From Rhizobium leguminosarum bv. viciae USDA 2370 (GTDB taxonomy: Bacteria; Pseudomonadota; Alphaproteobacteria; Rhizobiales; Rhizobiaceae), in contig NZ_MRDL01000015.1 of NCBI RefSeq assembly GCF_002008365.1, forward strand, positions 442,567 to 506,566: 64,000 nucleotides of DNA, read 5' to 3'. The notes beneath the pieces were generated by a model that did not search any database, had not been told where the DNA came from, and saw nothing but the letters and a program-made list of their open reading frames with translations. This document shows, in pieces, positions 41,059 through 51,534 of this stretch. Made by a program: the position numbers and the translations under genes. The number at the start of each line of letters is the position of its first letter. Position 1 is the first letter of the stretch.

Positions 41059-41898
41059 ATGACCGCACGCATGGACAAACGCTTTGCCGAGCTGAAGGCC
41101 GAGGGCCGTCCGGCGCTTGTGACCTATTTCATGGGCGGCGATCCTGATTATGACACTTCGCTCGGCATCATGAAGGCGCTGCCGGAGGCGGGCTCCGACA
41201 TCATCGAGCTCGGCATGCCTTTTTCCGATCCGATGGCCGACGGCCCGGCGATCCAGCTGGCTGGCCAGCGCGCCCTGAAAGGCGGCCAGACGCTGAAGAA
41301 GACGTTGCAGCTGGCGGCCGATTTCCGCAAAACCAACGATGCGACGCCGATCGTGATGATGGGTTACTACAACCCGATCTATATTTATGGCGTCGAGAAA
41401 TTCCTCGACGACGCGCTCGCCGCCGGCATCGACGGCCTGATCGTCGTCGACCTGCCGCCCGAGATGGATGACGAACTCTGCATTCCGGCCATCCGCAAAG
41501 GCATCAATTTCATCCGCCTGGCGACGCCGACGACCGATGAGAAGCGCCTGCCGAAGGTACTGAAGAACACCTCCGGCTTCGTCTACTACGTCTCGATGAA
41601 CGGCATCACCGGTTCGGCGCTGCCTGATCCGTCGTTGGTTTCGGGCGCTGTCGCCCGCATCAAGCAGCACACCAGCCTGCCCGTCTGCGTCGGCTTTGGC
41701 GTCAAGACGGCGGAACATGCAAAGGTCATCGGCGGTTCGGCCGACGGCGTCGTCGTCGGCACCGCGATCGTCAATCAGGTCGCAACCAGCTTGACGAATG
41801 ACGGAAAGGCAACGGCGGACACGGTGCAGGCCGTTGCCACGCTGGTGCGCGGCCTTTCCACGGGAACCCGTTCGGCGCGCCTTGTTGCTGCCGAATAG
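41059..41898 (+). CDS. trpA: Tryptophan synthase alpha chain
   Basis: Cleaves indole-3-glycerol phosphate to indole. The 279-aa protein has [25 protein letters not shown], the catalytic Glu in [20 protein letters not shown] and the Asp in [13 protein letters not shown], plus [28 protein letters not shown]. It ends the trpFBA run; a RIME1-like repeat separates it from accD. Confidence 0.97.
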   Translation: MTARMDKRFAELKAEGRPALVTYFMGGDPDYDTSLGIMKALPEAGSDIIELGMPFSDPMADGPAIQLAGQRALKGGQTLKKTLQLAADFRKTNDATPIVMMGYYNPIYIYGVEKFLDDALAAGIDGLIVVDLPPEMDDELCIPAIRKGINFIRLATPTTDEKRLPKVLKNTSGFVYYVSMNGITGSALPDPSLVSGAVARIKQHTSLPVCVGFGVKTAEHAKVIGGSADGVVVGTAIVNQVATSLTNDGKATADTVQAVATLVRGLSTGTRSARLVAAE

Positions 41899-41913
41899 TT
41901 TGCCCACATTGGC

Positions 41914-42023
41914 GCTAAAGCATGTCGCGCAAAGGTGTGCAGCGGTTTTGTGGCAACGACATGCGGGAAACCCAAGACCTAAAAGCGCGGCAGGCAAATC
42001 TGAAAGATCGCGACGCGCTTTAG
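41914..42023. repeat. RIME1-like intergenic mosaic repeat, copy B
   Basis: A 110-bp element with inverted ends (CTAAAGCATGTCGC and GCGACGCGCTTTAG), aligned almost base for base with 33862-33969 over its left 50 bases and right 20 bases. It occupies most of the trpA-accD gap, ending 19 bases before the accD start. Confidence 0.87.
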
Positions 42024-42042
42024 TCAATCAGGAGTATTCGAG

Positions 42043-42948
42043 TTGAACTGGATCACCAACTACGTTCGCCCGCGGATCAATTCCATGCTGGGCCGTCGCG
42101 AAGTGCCGGAGAACCTCTGGATCAAGTGCCCGGAAACGGGCGAGATGGTCTTCCACAAGGACTTGGAAGGCAACAAATGGGTCATTCCAGCGTCCGGTTA
42201 TCACATGAAGATGCCGGCCAAGGCCCGGCTGGCCGATCTTTTCGACAATGGCGAGTTCGAATCGCTGCCGCAGCCGAAGGTCGCGCAGGATCCGCTGAAG
42301 TTCCGCGATTCGAAGAAATATAGCGATCGCCTGCGCGACAGCCGCCTGAAGACCGAACAGGAGGATACGATCCTCGCCGGTGTCGGAAAGGTGCAGGGAC
42401 TGAAACTCGTGGCCGTCGTACATGAATTCAACTTTATCGGTGGTTCGCTCGGCATGGCCGCCGGCGAGGCGATCGTTAAGGCTTTTGAGCGTGCGACGTC
42501 TGAAAAGTGCCCGCTGGTGATGTTCCCCGCTTCCGGCGGCGCGCGCATGCAGGAAGGCATCCTGTCGCTGATGCAGTTGCCGCGCACGACAGTTGCCGTC
42601 GACATGCTCAAGGAATCCGGCCAGCCCTATATCGTCGTGCTGACCAATCCGACGACCGGTGGCGTCACGGCCTCCTATGCCATGCTTGGCGATATTCATC
42701 TGGCAGAACCCGGCGCCGAAATCGGCTTTGCCGGCAAGCGCGTGATCGAGCAGACGTTGCGTGAAAAACTGCCCGAAGGTTTCCAGACCTCCGAATATCT
42801 GCTGGAGCATGGTATGGTCGATATGGTCGTTAAACGTCACGATATTCCGGAAACGCTGGCGCGCCTCTTGAAGATCCTGACGAAGAAGCCGGTTTCTGCG
42901 GCGAACGACATGAATGGCGGCGCGATTGCTCTGGCGGCGAGCGCCTGA
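42043..42948 (+). CDS. accD: Acetyl-CoA carboxylase carboxyltransferase subunit beta
   Basis: Transfers CO2 from biotin to acetyl-CoA with AccA in fatty-acid synthesis. The 301-aa protein has [35 protein letters not shown]; the usual four-cysteine zinc ribbon is reduced, with only one cysteine visible in that region. [19 protein letters not shown] and [30 protein letters not shown] form the carboxyltransferase core. The start is TTG at 42043 with AGGAG nine bases upstream. folC follows 27 bases later. Confidence 0.94.
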   Translation: MNWITNYVRPRINSMLGRREVPENLWIKCPETGEMVFHKDLEGNKWVIPASGYHMKMPAKARLADLFDNGEFESLPQPKVAQDPLKFRDSKKYSDRLRDSRLKTEQEDTILAGVGKVQGLKLVAVVHEFNFIGGSLGMAAGEAIVKAFERATSEKCPLVMFPASGGARMQEGILSLMQLPRTTVAVDMLKESGQPYIVVLTNPTTGGVTASYAMLGDIHLAEPGAEIGFAGKRVIEQTLREKLPEGFQTSEYLLEHGMVDMVVKRHDIPETLARLLKILTKKPVSAANDMNGGAIALAASA

Positions 42949-42975
42949 TAACCGACAAGCAGGCGGGGTGCCGAA

Positions 42976-44328
42976 TTGATACCCAGAGGCCAAACCGCGG
43001 TGAGTGAGGCAGCACAGGAGATCGACAAGCTCATGGGATTGCATCCCAAGGGCTTTGATCTGTCTCTCGATCGCATCACTCGTCTTCTCGATGTGCTCGG
43101 CAATCCGCACAGGAAGCTGCCGCCGGTGATCCATGTCGCCGGCACCAATGGCAAGGGGTCTGTCACCGCCTTCTGCCGCGCCCTGCTCGAAGCCGGCGGC
43201 TACAGCGCCCATGTCCACACCTCGCCGCATCTCGTCAATTGGCACGAGCGTTATCGCATTGGCGTCAAGGGCGGACGCGGGCAGCTTGTGGATGACGCCG
43301 TCTTTGCCGAGGCCGTGCGTCGCGTGGCCGATGCCAATGCAGGACAGCACATCACCGTCTTCGAAATCCTGACGGCGGTCACCTTCATCCTGTTTTCCGA
43401 ACATCCGGCCGATGCCGCGATCATCGAAGTCGGTCTCGGCGGCCGGTTCGACGCCACGAATGTCATTTCCGACCCGGCCGTCTCGGTCATCATGCCGATT
43501 TCGCTGGATCACCAGCCCTATCTCGGCGACAGGGTCGAGCTGATCGCGGCCGAAAAGGCCGGTATCATGAAGCCGGGATTTCCCGTTGTCATCGGTCATC
43601 AGGAATATGACGCAGCACTCGACGTGCTGATGTCGACGGCCGAGCGGCTGCATTGCCCGAGCGCGGTCTTCGGGCAGGATTTCATGGCGCATGAGGAATA
43701 TGGCCGGCTCGTCTACCAGGACGAATTCGGTCTTGCCGACCTGCCGCTGCCGCGCCTTCCCGGCCGGCATCAATATGCCAATGCCGCCGCCGCCATTCGT
43801 GCCGTCAAGGCGGCGGGTTTCACGGTCACCGAGACGATGATGGAAAAGGCGATGAGTTCGGTCGAATGGCCGGGCCGGCTGCAGCGTCTGAGCGAGGGCC
43901 GGCTGCTGTCGCATGCGCCCGCCGGCGCCGAGATCTGGATCGATGGCGGACACAATCCCGGTGCAGGCGAGGTGATCGCCGAAGCCATGGCCAATTTCGA
44001 GGAACGCCAGTCTCGGCCGCTTTTCCTGATTACCGGCATGATCAACACCAAGGATCCGGTCGGCTATTTCAAGGCCTTTACCGGCCTGGTCGAGAAAGTT
44101 TTCTGCGTGCCGATCCGCGGCAGCGAAGCGATGATCGACCCGGTGATATTGTCGAATGCCGCTTATGATGCCGGTTTGGTTGCCGAACCGATGTTGACGG
44201 TCGGCGATGGGCTGGAAGCAATAAAAGCCGTTCTCGATCCAGAGGCTTTGCCGCCGCGCATTTTGGTCGGCGGCTCTCTCTATCTTGTCGGCGATGTCCT
44301 CGCCGACAACGGCACGCCCCCGAAATGA
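42976..44328 (+). CDS. folC: Folylpolyglutamate synthase / dihydrofolate synthase
   Basis: Adds glutamate to dihydropteroate and folates. The protein has the Mur-ligase-type ATP loop HVAGTNGKGSVTAFCRALLEAGGYSAHVHTSPHLVNWHERYRI, EVGLGGRFDATNVI, and IDGGHNPGAGEVIAEAM. Two starts compete: TTG at 42976 (AGGCGGGG at good spacing, 450 aa) and GTG at 43000 (442 aa, weaker AGAGG). accD-folC linkage after trpFBA is the common proteobacterial order. Confidence 0.93.
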   Translation: MIPRGQTAVSEAAQEIDKLMGLHPKGFDLSLDRITRLLDVLGNPHRKLPPVIHVAGTNGKGSVTAFCRALLEAGGYSAHVHTSPHLVNWHERYRIGVKGGRGQLVDDAVFAEAVRRVADANAGQHITVFEILTAVTFILFSEHPADAAIIEVGLGGRFDATNVISDPAVSVIMPISLDHQPYLGDRVELIAAEKAGIMKPGFPVVIGHQEYDAALDVLMSTAERLHCPSAVFGQDFMAHEEYGRLVYQDEFGLADLPLPRLPGRHQYANAAAAIRAVKAAGFTVTETMMEKAMSSVEWPGRLQRLSEGRLLSHAPAGAEIWIDGGHNPGAGEVIAEAMANFEERQSRPLFLITGMINTKDPVGYFKAFTGLVEKVFCVPIRGSEAMIDPVILSNAAYDAGLVAEPMLTVGDGLEAIKAVLDPEALPPRILVGGSLYLVGDVLADNGTPPK

Positions 44329-44341
44329 AGGCGGTAAGATG

Positions 44342-44371
44342 AAAAAAAGCCCGGTCGAACCGGGCTTTTTT
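44342..44371. terminator. Bidirectional terminator between folC and trxA
   Basis: GCCCGGT (44349-44355), 3-base loop, ACCGGGC (44359-44365), flanked by A- and T-runs on the two sides. Confidence 0.9.
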
Positions 44372-44399
44372 CATTGTGATGCAAATTGAGCGATATCAA

Positions 44400-44720
44400 T
44401 CAGGCAGCGTTCGAAATCCAGTTCGAAAGGGCCGTCTTCGGCTTTGCGCCAACCGAGATGTCGGCAACTTCGCCGCCCTTGAAGATCGCAAGCGTCGGAA
44501 TGGAGCGCACACCGAACTGTGCAGCGAGTTCCGGGTTCTCATCGATATTCAGCTTGGCCACCTTGACCTTGCCTTCCATCTCGACGGCGATTTCTTCGAG
44601 GCTCGGAGCAATCATCTTGCACGGGCCGCACCATTCAGCCCAGAAATCGACGACGACGGGTTCTGCGGATTCCAGAACTTCTGACTGGAAGTTATTGATA
44701 TCGACTTTCACGGTAGCCAT
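44400..44720 (-). CDS. trxA: Thioredoxin
   Basis: Protein disulphide reductase, 106 aa. The WCGPC active site is at residues 30-34 ([21 protein letters not shown]); the cis-proline is in [16 protein letters not shown] at 44720 has AGGAG upstream. It follows addA by 75 bases on the same strand and ends at the shared terminator; it may have its own promoter in that gap. Confidence 0.97.
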   Translation of the reverse strand: MATVKVDINNFQSEVLESAEPVVVDFWAEWCGPCKMIAPSLEEIAVEMEGKVKVAKLNIDENPELAAQFGVRSIPTLAIFKGGEVADISVGAKPKTALSNWISNAA

Positions 44721-44795
44721 GGGCTGCTCCTTTAACCGAATTGGGTGTTGAACCACATGTGATGGTGCGGTGCCGAATTTTCAATGTCCGGTATT

Positions 44796-47700
44796 TCACT
44801 TTGTCTTGACCGCTGCAAGCGCCAAACCTAGCGCCTTTTCGCTCAGTGTGAAGAGCGAGGCGTTCTCGGTATAGACAAGCATGCAATCGATACGCTTCTC
44901 AGGATAGAGCGGCGCCAGGATCTCGCGATAGATCGCCAGCTGCGCCCGGTGCGCGAAGGGGATGGTCTCTTCTGTTGTCGGCGGCACCCGATTGGTCTTG
45001 TAGTCGAGAATGACGACGCGATCGGCAAGGACGGCAAGCCGATCGATACGGCCGGAGACAGCATAGCGCCTGTCTTCCAGCGTCAATGTTCCCATGATCG
45101 AGACCTCTGGCTGGGCCTGCGCACCGAGGACGACCTGCAGACCCTCCTCGTCCAATAGTTTCAGAACCGAATCGACAAGCTTGCGCCGTTCGGCTTCCGG
45201 CCAGAATCGCGCCGCTCGTTCGGCATAGCGGCTTGCCGCATCAGGCCGTTCGCCAAGTGGAATTTCGGGAAGCGCCTGCAGCATGCGATGGATCAGCCTG
45301 CCCTTCTCCAGTGAACGATCGCTGCGCTCCTTCTCGCCGAACAGCGGCGAAATGACGAGCAGACTGCCCTCGTCTTCATCGACGATCGTCCCGGCACCGG
45401 AAGGGCTGAGCGGCCGAGGCAGCTCAGCCTGCGGCGGCAATGGCCGCAACAGGCCGTCCGGCAAGGTCTCCTCGCTGTCGCGCTCTTCGTTGCGATCGGT
45501 ACGCTCGAAGCTTCGTTCTACCCGCGGCACGCGCCATTTGATGCCCGGCCATTCACCATCGGGGCCGGAGAATGTGGTCGCCTCCACATGCGGATGGTCG
45601 TCGTGCAGTGCCGTCGAAATCATCATATGCCAGGTGTCGTTGTTCACCCGCACGCCACGATAGCCGCAGACGACCAGCCGGTCGGCCGCGCGCGTCATGG
45701 CGACATAGAGCAGCCGGCGATATTCTTCTTCCGCCAGCATCTGGATACGCGCCGCATCGTCCTGGGTCAGCGAATTGGCGAGATCGGAGACAGGAACCCA
45801 GACGGGCATCGGCGGCTCGTCGGGGTCGGTCTCGATCAGGCGAAGCTTCGGCAGATGGGTATGGGTGAAGGCCTTTGAACCGCCGTCGACGAGGAAAACG
45901 ATCGGTGCTTCAAGACCCTTGGAGGCATGCACCGTCATGATCCGCACCTCGTTGCGCCCCTTATCCTGCTCGCGTTTCATCACGGGTGCTTCGAGCTCCA
46001 GCGTCGAGATGAAGGATTGCAGACCGGGAAGACCGGAGCTCTCGTGGTCGAGCGTGAAGGTCAGGAATTCGTCGAGAATATCGCTGACCTCGGTGCCGAG
46101 ACGGGCAAGGAATTGCCGCCGCCCGCCATAACTACCCAGCACGCGCGCATAGAAATCATGGACCGACAGGCTCCTGGATTGCCGGAGAAACAGCTCCAGC
46201 CTCTCGACGGCAGCACGGAAACGTTCGGTGCCGTCGGCGGCGAAGCTTTTGAGATGGCTCCAGACGCTCTGATTGTCGCCGCGCAATGCGGCGATCGCAA
46301 AGATGTCGTCTTCGGAGAGGTCGAAAAGCGGACTCTTGAGCACGGCGGCGAGCGACAGGTCGTCTTCCGGCAGAAGCAGGAAACGGCCGAGCGCCAGCAG
46401 ATCCTGCACGGCGATATGGCTGGTCAGCACCAGCCTGTCTGCGCCGGCGACCGGAATATCGCCGCGGCGTTTCAGCGCCCGCGTCAACGCATTGACGAAG
46501 GCGTCGCGCTTGCGCACCAGCACCAGGATGTCGCCGGCCTCGATCAGGCGCTCCTTGCCTTTGTCGACGATCGTTTCGCGGCCGACGAGCGTGCCGACCG
46601 AATGGGCGATCCGCCGCGCGAGGATTGCGGCCGGCGCGCTTTCCGGCGTCGCGTCGAAGGGCGCCGTCCAGTCTTCCTCCTTCACCACGGCTTCCGGCGC
46701 GACCATCTCCCAGAGGTCGACAGCGCCGGGATGTCCGATGCGGCTGGAACGATGCACGACCGGTTCGCCGAGCGCGCTCAGGCCGCGCGCGTTGTCGGGT
46801 GCCTTGAAAATGTGGTCGACGGCCTCAAGCACGTCGGCAGTCGAGCGGAAGGAAAGCGGCAGGCGCACCGAGGAAAAGCTCTGCCCGCTGTCGGAAACGC
46901 GCCGCCGCGTCCGGTCGCTCTCCTCGGAAAAACGCTCAGGCCGCGCCCCCTGGAAGGAATAGATCGACTGCTTTTCGTCGCCGACGGCAAAGAGCGTGCG
47001 CACGATCGGCCGGGCGCTTTCGCCGGAGAAAAAATCTTCGGCGAGCGACTGGATGACGCTCCACTGGATCGGGCTGGTATCCTGCGCCTCGTCGACGAGG
47101 ATATGATCGATGCCCCGATCGAGCTTGTAGTGGATCCACGGACCGACGCCACTTTTCGTCAGCAGGTCGGCGGTGCGGGTGATCAGGTCCTCAAAGTCGA
47201 GCTGGCTGCGTTGCTTCTTCAGCTCTTCATAGTCGTGATTAAGTCTGTCGGCGAGCACGAGTGCTGCATGCGTGGCGCCGTACATCCGCATCAGTTTCAG
47301 CCGGTCGCGGCTTGTTGCGACATGCGCGCGGGCAATGGCGATGGCGCTCGCCAGCTGCGGTGCCTCGGCAAGCATGGCCTTGACGAAGAATTGCGAGTCC
47401 GCCTTGGGCTCGCCCTTCACGGTCAGAAAGATTTTCTCGAGAAACTCAGCGCGCCTTGCCTCATCGCGCTCCCGCCCGGCGAGCCTGAGGCCGTAGGCAA
47501 CCTCCTGCGCCTTCGCACCGCCCTTCTGGTCGGCAAGCGAGAGATAAAGCTCCAGCGTGCCGCCCGAAAGCTCCGGCAAAGGCCAATATTGCGCTGCGAT
47601 CCGGCTTTCGGTGTCACCAGCGGCGAGACCCAGCCTCTTGCGCAGGACCTTCTCCACACCGCCCTGCTGTTCAGCCGTCGCCGTGAAACGACGAATGGCG

Positions 47701-48347
47701 TTGCGGTTGGCGACGATGTCGCCGAGCAGGTTCTCCAGTCCGGATTCGTCGCCGAGATTGAGTACATAGGCGAATGCCTCGGCAAGCGCGCTGTCTTCCT
47801 CCGGCGCTGTTGCCGTCAGCAGCGCCCGGCGCGCATCGGAAAGCAGCGCCACCGCCGCGCGATCGTCGAGAACCGAGAAATGTCCGGCAACGTTGGCTTC
47901 CAGCGGGAACTGATGCAGCAGCGCCTCGCAAAAGGCATGGATCGTCTGGATCTTCAGTCCGCCGGGTGTCTCCAGCGCCTTGGCAAACAGCCGGCGAGCT
48001 TCGGCGAGCTTCAGTCCGTCGGGAGCCGTACCCTCGATCTGCGTTATCCGCCGGCCGAGGTCTTCATCGTCAAGCACCACCCATTCCGCCAGCCGTTCGA
48101 AGACGCGGTTCGACATTTCGGACGCCGCGGCCTTGGTATAGGTGAGGCATAAAATGGCGGAAGGCCGCGCACCGGCAAGCAGCAGCCGGATGACCCGCTG
48201 TGTCAGGACATGCGTCTTGCCGGAACCGGCATTGGCCGAGACCCATGCCGAACGCAGCGGATCAGAGGCAATCGCCTGCTGGATCGTCGTCCAGCCGATC
48301 CAGGCGCCCGGATCGTCGTCGTTGGGAAGGGCGGTCACATCACTCAT
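44796..48347 (-). CDS. addA: Double-strand break repair helicase-nuclease AddA
   Basis: AddA is the UvrD-type helicase and one nuclease of the AddAB complex, the RecBCD counterpart in most alphaproteobacteria. The 1183-aa protein has Walker A SANAGSGKTHVLTQRVIRLLLAGA near residue 35, the SF1 motifs TYTKAAASEM, DHILVDEAQDTSPIQW, GDEKQSIYSFQGA, VMTVHASKGLEAPIVFLVDGG and the C-terminal nuclease motif VVILDYKTNRVPP. ATG at 48347 overlaps the addB stop by eight bases. Confidence 0.96.
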   Translation of the reverse strand: MSDVTALPNDDDPGAWIGWTTIQQAIASDPLRSAWVSANAGSGKTHVLTQRVIRLLLAGARPSAILCLTYTKAAASEMSNRVFERLAEWVVLDDEDLGRRITQIEGTAPDGLKLAEARRLFAKALETPGGLKIQTIHAFCEALLHQFPLEANVAGHFSVLDDRAAVALLSDARRALLTATAPEEDSALAEAFAYVLNLGDESGLENLLGDIVANRNAIRRFTATAEQQGGVEKVLRKRLGLAAGDTESRIAAQYWPLPELSGGTLELYLSLADQKGGAKAQEVAYGLRLAGRERDEARRAEFLEKIFLTVKGEPKADSQFFVKAMLAEAPQLASAIAIARAHVATSRDRLKLMRMYGATHAALVLADRLNHDYEELKKQRSQLDFEDLITRTADLLTKSGVGPWIHYKLDRGIDHILVDEAQDTSPIQWSVIQSLAEDFFSGESARPIVRTLFAVGDEKQSIYSFQGARPERFSEESDRTRRRVSDSGQSFSSVRLPLSFRSTADVLEAVDHIFKAPDNARGLSALGEPVVHRSSRIGHPGAVDLWEMVAPEAVVKEEDWTAPFDATPESAPAAILARRIAHSVGTLVGRETIVDKGKERLIEAGDILVLVRKRDAFVNALTRALKRRGDIPVAGADRLVLTSHIAVQDLLALGRFLLLPEDDLSLAAVLKSPLFDLSEDDIFAIAALRGDNQSVWSHLKSFAADGTERFRAAVERLELFLRQSRSLSVHDFYARVLGSYGGRRQFLARLGTEVSDILDEFLTFTLDHESSGLPGLQSFISTLELEAPVMKREQDKGRNEVRIMTVHASKGLEAPIVFLVDGGSKAFTHTHLPKLRLIETDPDEPPMPVWVPVSDLANSLTQDDAARIQMLAEEEYRRLLYVAMTRAADRLVVCGYRGVRVNNDTWHMMISTALHDDHPHVEATTFSGPDGEWPGIKWRVPRVERSFERTDRNEERDSEETLPDGLLRPLPPQAELPRPLSPSGAGTIVDEDEGSLLVISPLFGEKERSDRSLEKGRLIHRMLQALPEIPLGERPDAASRYAERAARFWPEAERRKLVDSVLKLLDEEGLQVVLGAQAQPEVSIMGTLTLEDRRYAVSGRIDRLAVLADRVVILDYKTNRVPPTTEETIPFAHRAQLAIYREILAPLYPEKRIDCMLVYTENASLFTLSEKALGLALAAVKTK

Positions 48348-51300
48348 CACCGCCCTCTTCGGTTTCGGCCGTTGACCATTCGGAGACGCGGGCAAGATGA
48401 TCGTAGTCGCCGCCGAAATCGAATTGCTGGGCCGGGATCAGCCGGGAGGTAAAGCCCCTTTCGTTGGATTGCAGCAACCCCACGAATTTGACCAGCTGAT
48501 CGATCGATTCGGCCGCGAGATCCATCGCCGATTTCGCCTTGTCGCTGCGGGCAGAGCTCTCGTTGTTGACCGTATCGACCTGGAAGCGGCTTCCCGGACG
48601 CAGACGCACATAGAGAAGGTCCTGCGGCACGAGGCTGCCGGCATCGCGGAAGGCGCCGGCGCTCAAGGCCGCCGCTTCGAGCGCAAGCTGCGGATCGAGA
48701 AGCACGCGTGCCTGCGCCGGCGAGGGATTGTAGCCGGTCTTGTAGTCGATGATATCGGCGGCGTTTGGTCCGGTGACGTCGATCCGGTCTGCGACGCCGG
48801 TGAGCCGGATATTGATCGACTCCAGCTCCATGCCGCCCCGCACTTCCGTCAGCGTTTTCCGGATGCCATGTCGCCGTCCGGCCTCCCATTCGAGGAAGAC
48901 GCCGGCCACCGCGCGAAAGCGCGGCCGCCACACGGCATCGATATGCGGCGGCAGCTGCTCCATGTCGAAAAGCTCGGAAAGGATGGCCTCCATGGCCGCT
49001 GCCGCATCCGGCGTGCCGGCGATGTGTGCCTCGCGGATGAACCGGTCAATGATCTTGTGGTAGAGCGTTCCGCGTTCGGCCGCGCCTGGATCGCGATTGA
49101 ACGGGTCGACGGGGTCGAGCCGCAGCACACGGCGGGCATAGATGGCATAGGGATCACGGCGCAGCCGACCAACTTCGCTGAAGGAATAGGATTTCGGTTG
49201 CAGGGCCAGCGGCGGTTTCGGCGAAGGTCGCAGCGCCGGCGCCTGACCATCTCCCCGATCGATGAGACCGGCCCATTGGAGAAACCGGTTGCCGCGTCCC
49301 TTCAATTCCGCTTCGAACGCCTCTCCGCCAAGCGCCAGCAGCCGCTGCAGCCAACGCGAGGCGACGGTCGGCGTCGAGCCCTGGCGCAGCGCGCGCGCAT
49401 AGATCAGATGGCGCGTGCCGTTTGCCATCTCGAAATCATGCGCCAGCTGGCCGATGCGCCGCTCCGGTGGCTCGAGGCCGATCTCCGTCTTCATCATTCG
49501 CGGAATGAAGGGATTGTTGGCGGTCTGCCCCGGCCAGGTGCCTTCGATCAGGCCGCCGAGGATCAACGTATCGACGCTCTGCAGGCGGGCTTCCAGCGTG
49601 CCGAAGATGAAGAGCCTGGGATGGCTGAGCGCCCGCGGCTTCACCGCATGACCGGCCGCAAGGGCTGCCATGATGTCGATCCATTGCGACCCGTCGGCCT
49701 CCATCTGGCCGTCCGTGTCGATCACTTCACCGAGCAGGGCAGCGAGTGCATCTCCTGCTTCACCAGACCAGAGATCGGCGAGATTGCCTTGCGGATCGAC
49801 CGCGACCGCTTCAAGCGAACGGCCGGTGCGCTCCGCCCATTCGGACAATGTGAAGCGCACTGTTCTTCCGCGATCTTCCGGCCGGTGCCGGATCAGCGCC
49901 GAAGCCAGCGGCTCGGTCGCTTGTGCGACCCGCCGGGCGAGGCCGTATGCGGCGTCGGCGGCCTCAGGCGAAAGCGCTTTTCGCCATTGCGGCGCATGCC
50001 TGTCCAGGGCCTGTTCGGCAAGTTGGCGAGTGAGCAGCGGTTCCAGCGTGCTGATATCAACCTCTGCCACGCCGCCGCGCAGCGCCAGCAGCTCGAGCGC
50101 CTCGGTAGCGGAAATCAAGGCGTCGCGTTCCAGGCCGAAGCGGGCAAGCGGATGTTTGAGCAGCGAGATGATCGCCACTGGATCGCCCGGCCGCAGCGCT
50201 GCCTCCAGCAACAATTGCAGCAAGGTGCCCTGCGGCATGGCCGAAAGTGGCGTGCCCGCCGAATCATCGGCGAGGATGCCGAAGCGGGAAAGCTCGGCCA
50301 TCACCCGCCGCGCGAGATTGCGGTCCGGAGTGATGAGTGCTGCCCGGCTTTCGCCATCCTGTCCAGGTCTTTCCAACGCCAGCCGGAGTGCGATGGCAAT
50401 TGCGGTTGCTTCCTCTCGCTCATTGGCGGCTTCGATCAGCGAGACATCAGAGAAGGCCGAAGATAGCGCACGTGCCGGCAGGTCGTTCTTCCATGCTCCC
50501 CAGTCGCTGGTCGCCTCCGCCGGGGCAAGTGCCCGCGACAGGATTTCGGCGCGCCGGTCGAGATCGGCCTCCGGCCTATCGAGGAGCGTGACGTCGGCCC
50601 GCGTCAGCTTCAGCCGCTTGAGCAGCGACGACAGACCATACTGCGGATGGCTCCGGCTTGCCGGATTGGCATGTTGGCCGGGCGTCAGTTCCGGCGCGAC
50701 CATCTGCCAGTGCCTTTCGGGCATGGAGAGATCGAGACCCGGAAGCACGATCACGCCTTCAGGCAGATGGGCGACGGCGGCGATGAGATCGGCGGTGGCG
50801 GGAACGGAACCCGTCGAACCGGCGATGATGATCGGTCCGCCCGGTTTCGTCGCCGAAAGCCGGCTTGCTTCGGCCCGGAGAATGGCGTTTCTGTGCCGTG
50901 CCGGCGAGGATTTGCCGAGTTCAGACAGCCGCTCCGGCCAGAATGCGCTGGCGATCTGCAGAAATTCCGCCGTCAACTGCCACCAGGCGGCATAGTCGCC
51001 GGTGTCGAGTTTCGACAGTTCGGACCAGTCGAGATCCTCGGTCTCGATGGAATCGATCAGCTCCGCAAGGTTGCGGGCGAGCCAGATCGCATCCGCCGGA
51101 CTTGCCGGCGCAACGAGCGGCGAGTCCGAATGAATGTGGCGGACGATCTCCGGCAGCTTGTTTCGCCAGGCAAGGATCAGGCGCCCCAGCTCCAGCAGAC
51201 GGGCGGTATTCGACAGCGGCTGGGCGAGATCGATCGTTGCCGGCAGCACCTCGTCGAAATAGCCGCTATCGTCGTCGGTTTCGCCGAGTGGACGGATGAC

Positions 51301-51531
51301 CGGCAGGATGGCTGAGCGGCCGCCGAGCAGGTCGACGAATTCCGAGCGCAGCACACGCACGGCGCGCCGGGTCGGCAGGTAGATCGTCACCTTGGCGAGC
51401 GACAGCGGATCATCGGCCTCGTGCCGGAAAAGCGTCGTCAGTCGGCCATCGCAAAGCGTCGTCGCCAGCATTTTCAGGAAGGGGAGGCCCGCCGGGATTG
51501 TCAGGATGCGTGGCTGGTGCCGCTCTGCCAT
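48340..51531 (-). CDS. addB: Double-strand break repair protein AddB
   Basis: Partner of AddA with a helicase-like but usually inactive N-terminal part and a RecB-family nuclease. The 1063-aa protein has TIPAGLPFLKMLATTL at the start, a LILGGLIEGTWPGQTANNPFIPRMMKTEIGL motif, and ADIIDYKTGYNPSPAQARVLLDPQLALEAAAL in the C-terminal nuclease. It is translationally coupled to addA and starts four bases before the murU stop region, so it belongs to the divL-like operon. Confidence 0.94.
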   Translation of the reverse strand: MAERHQPRILTIPAGLPFLKMLATTLCDGRLTTLFRHEADDPLSLAKVTIYLPTRRAVRVLRSEFVDLLGGRSAILPVIRPLGETDDDSGYFDEVLPATIDLAQPLSNTARLLELGRLILAWRNKLPEIVRHIHSDSPLVAPASPADAIWLARNLAELIDSIETEDLDWSELSKLDTGDYAAWWQLTAEFLQIASAFWPERLSELGKSSPARHRNAILRAEASRLSATKPGGPIIIAGSTGSVPATADLIAAVAHLPEGVIVLPGLDLSMPERHWQMVAPELTPGQHANPASRSHPQYGLSSLLKRLKLTRADVTLLDRPEADLDRRAEILSRALAPAEATSDWGAWKNDLPARALSSAFSDVSLIEAANEREEATAIAIALRLALERPGQDGESRAALITPDRNLARRVMAELSRFGILADDSAGTPLSAMPQGTLLQLLLEAALRPGDPVAIISLLKHPLARFGLERDALISATEALELLALRGGVAEVDISTLEPLLTRQLAEQALDRHAPQWRKALSPEAADAAYGLARRVAQATEPLASALIRHRPEDRGRTVRFTLSEWAERTGRSLEAVAVDPQGNLADLWSGEAGDALAALLGEVIDTDGQMEADGSQWIDIMAALAAGHAVKPRALSHPRLFIFGTLEARLQSVDTLILGGLIEGTWPGQTANNPFIPRMMKTEIGLEPPERRIGQLAHDFEMANGTRHLIYARALRQGSTPTVASRWLQRLLALGGEAFEAELKGRGNRFLQWAGLIDRGDGQAPALRPSPKPPLALQPKSYSFSEVGRLRRDPYAIYARRVLRLDPVDPFNRDPGAAERGTLYHKIIDRFIREAHIAGTPDAAAAMEAILSELFDMEQLPPHIDAVWRPRFRAVAGVFLEWEAGRRHGIRKTLTEVRGGMELESINIRLTGVADRIDVTGPNAADIIDYKTGYNPSPAQARVLLDPQLALEAAALSAGAFRDAGSLVPQDLLYVRLRPGSRFQVDTVNNESSARSDKAKSAMDLAAESIDQLVKFVGLLQSNERGFTSRLIPAQQFDFGGDYDHLARVSEWSTAETEEGGDE

Positions 51532-51534
51532 GGC

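Noticed and set aside
39646..42027. A 793-codon open frame antisense to trpF, trpB and trpA
   Set aside because: The sense frames are unmistakable Trp enzymes; long antisense frames are common in GC-rich codon-biased DNA, and its N-terminus is read through a mosaic repeat.
42028..43953. A 641-codon open frame antisense to accD and folC
   Set aside because: Mirrors the codon bias of two clearly identified genes and has no recognisable domain.
45927..48152. A 741-codon open frame antisense to addA
   Set aside because: addA motifs are complete on the minus strand; the plus-strand translation is compositionally biased with no domain.
48397..50466. A 689-codon open frame antisense to addB
   Set aside because: Same reasoning; AddB nuclease motif lies on the other strand.
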